Shown: in pieces, positions 5,344 through 6,134 of the stretch | Layout of the letters: the number at the start of each line of letters is the position of its first letter | Numbering within the stretch: the first letter of the stretch is position 1 | From: Pseudomonadota bacterium | GTDB taxonomy: Bacteria; Pseudomonadota; Alphaproteobacteria; SMXQ01 | Reading direction: 5' to 3' | Length of the DNA stretch: 6,134 nucleotides | Assembly (NCBI GenBank): GCA_022562375.1 | Contig: JADFPK010000116.1 | Span: 1 to 6,134, forward strand | The notes under the pieces: model-generated | The model's input: only the letters and a program-made list of their open reading frames with translations | What the model was told of the DNA's origin: nothing | Databases searched by the model: none | Position numbers and translations under genes: made by a program

Positions 5344-6134
5344 TCAACGCCCGGGGAAGACGCGGCGGTAACTGACGGCCTCGGCGATGTGGATGCGCCG
5401 GACCTGGTCGTGGCCCGAGAGATCGGCGATGGTGCGCGCCACCCGCAACACCCGGTGATAACCCCGGGCCGAGAGCTTCATCTTCTCCGCCGCGCGGCTC
5501 AGCAGCGCCTGGCCTTCCGCGTCGGGTGTCGCGACCTCAACCAGAAGTTCGCCGTCGGCTTCGGCGTTGGTGCGCACGCTGGCGCCGTTTCCCCCGCCGT
5601 CCTTGCCCAGGGCCTTATAACGCGCCCGCTGGCGTTGCCGCGCCGCCTTGACCCTGGCGGCGATCTCGGCCGATCCCTCGGCCGGCGGCGGCAGGGTCAG
5701 ATCGCCCGGGCTGACGGCGGGCACGTCGACATGGATGTCGATGCGGTCGAACAGGGGCCCGGATATCTTGGCCTGATAATCGGACGCGCATCGCGGCGCC
5801 CGCGAGCACGCCAGCGACGGGTCGCTCAGATAGCCGCAGCGGCACGGGTTCATCGCGGCGATGAGCTGGAAGCGGGCGGGATAGGTGCTGTGCGCATTGG
5901 CCCGGGCGATGGTGGCGCGCCCGGTCTCCAGCGGCTGGCGCAGGGATTCGAGGGTCTGGCGGGAGAACTCCGGCAATTCGTCGAGGAACAGGACGCCGAG
6001 ATGGGCCAGCGAAATCTCGCCGGGCCGCACCTTGTGGCCGCCGCCGATGAGCGCCGGCAACGAGGCCGAGTGGTGGGGATCGCGGAACGGCCGCGCGCGC
6101 AACAACCGCCCGCCTTCGAGGGTGCCGGCGAGGC
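5344..6134 (-). CDS. comM: YifB/ComM-type Mg-chelatase-like AAA+ ATPase (N-terminus outside window)
   Basis: 262 C-terminal residues are visible and the frame stays open to the window edge. The TTG at 6105 is not the start, because the codons before it continue the family sequence. Visible landmarks in order are RPFRDPHHSAS...GGG, Walker B GVLFLDELPEF, the loop SLRQPLETG, the sensor region LIAAMNPCRCGY with its cysteine cluster (CRC...C...C), the arginine-finger segment SGPLFDRIDIHVDVP, and the C-terminal helical domain LSARGYHRVLRVARTIADL. ComM is a hexameric helicase that drives branch migration of recombination intermediates during natural transformation in Vibrio; many bacteria that are not known to be competent also carry it. 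Walker A and the N-terminal Lon-like domain are outside the window. High GC marks it as native flank. Confidence 0.93.
   Translation of the reverse strand, partial: LAGTLEGGRLLRARPFRDPHHSASLPALIGGGHKVRPGEISLAHLGVLFLDELPEFSRQTLESLRQPLETGRATIARANAHSTYPARFQLIAAMNPCRCGYLSDPSLACSRAPRCASDYQAKISGPLFDRIDIHVDVPAVSPGDLTLPPPAEGSAEIAARVKAARQRQRARYKALGKDGGGNGASVRTNAEADGELLVEVATPDAEGQALLSRAAEKMKLSARGYHRVLRVARTIADLSGHDQVRRIHIAEAVSYRRVFPGR

Overview
The window looks like a chromosomal stretch of a high-GC alphaproteobacterium. The evidence is the hisF-hisE-HIT gene order and the GC-rich codon use in the flanking genes; a Rhodospirillales-like host is a reasonable guess but is not proven by the sequence. The flanks are ordinary core genes. 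The middle, roughly 2,880 to 5,300, has clearly lower GC: one 60-base row at 4681-4740 is 33% G+C and one at 3601-3660 is 53%, against 73% for a row in the right flank at 5461-5520. It reads as an acquired insert.

Left flank (1-1482, plus strand): the end of hisF, then hisE (histidine biosynthesis), a Hint-type HIT-family protein and a hotdog-fold acyl-CoA thioesterase, all in one direction with short gaps and probably co-transcribed. A 12-helix MFS transporter (1460-2683, minus) runs into them convergently, and the two stop ends overlap by 23 bp.

Centre: a 312-bp intergenic stretch (2684-2995) carries two adjacent inverted repeats and a phased array of ACTTGTA heptamers. It lies in front of a stand-alone AAA+ ATPase with Orc1/Cdc6-like architecture (2996-4264, plus). 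Facing it on the minus strand is a two-gene unit: a PadR-family repressor (4879-5217) followed, after 19 bp, by a gene whose product carries the GDLEEEYR...WYW motif of the 'permease prefix domain 2' family (4244-4859). That second gene contains a perfect 28-bp tandem duplication that shifts its frame and truncates the product from about 195 to 143 residues. A good sigma-70-like promoter, with an inverted repeat over its -10 box, lies in front of padR and suggests autoregulation.

Right flank (5344-6134, minus): the C-terminal two thirds or so of a YifB/ComM-type Mg-chelatase-like AAA+ ATPase, running off the window.

The main points of interest are the 28-bp duplication (decay, reversible on/off switch, or assembly error), the phased repeat array in front of the AAA+ gene, and the orphan PadR/prefix-domain pair that has no visible permease. 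I did not find a convincing multi-gene novel system.
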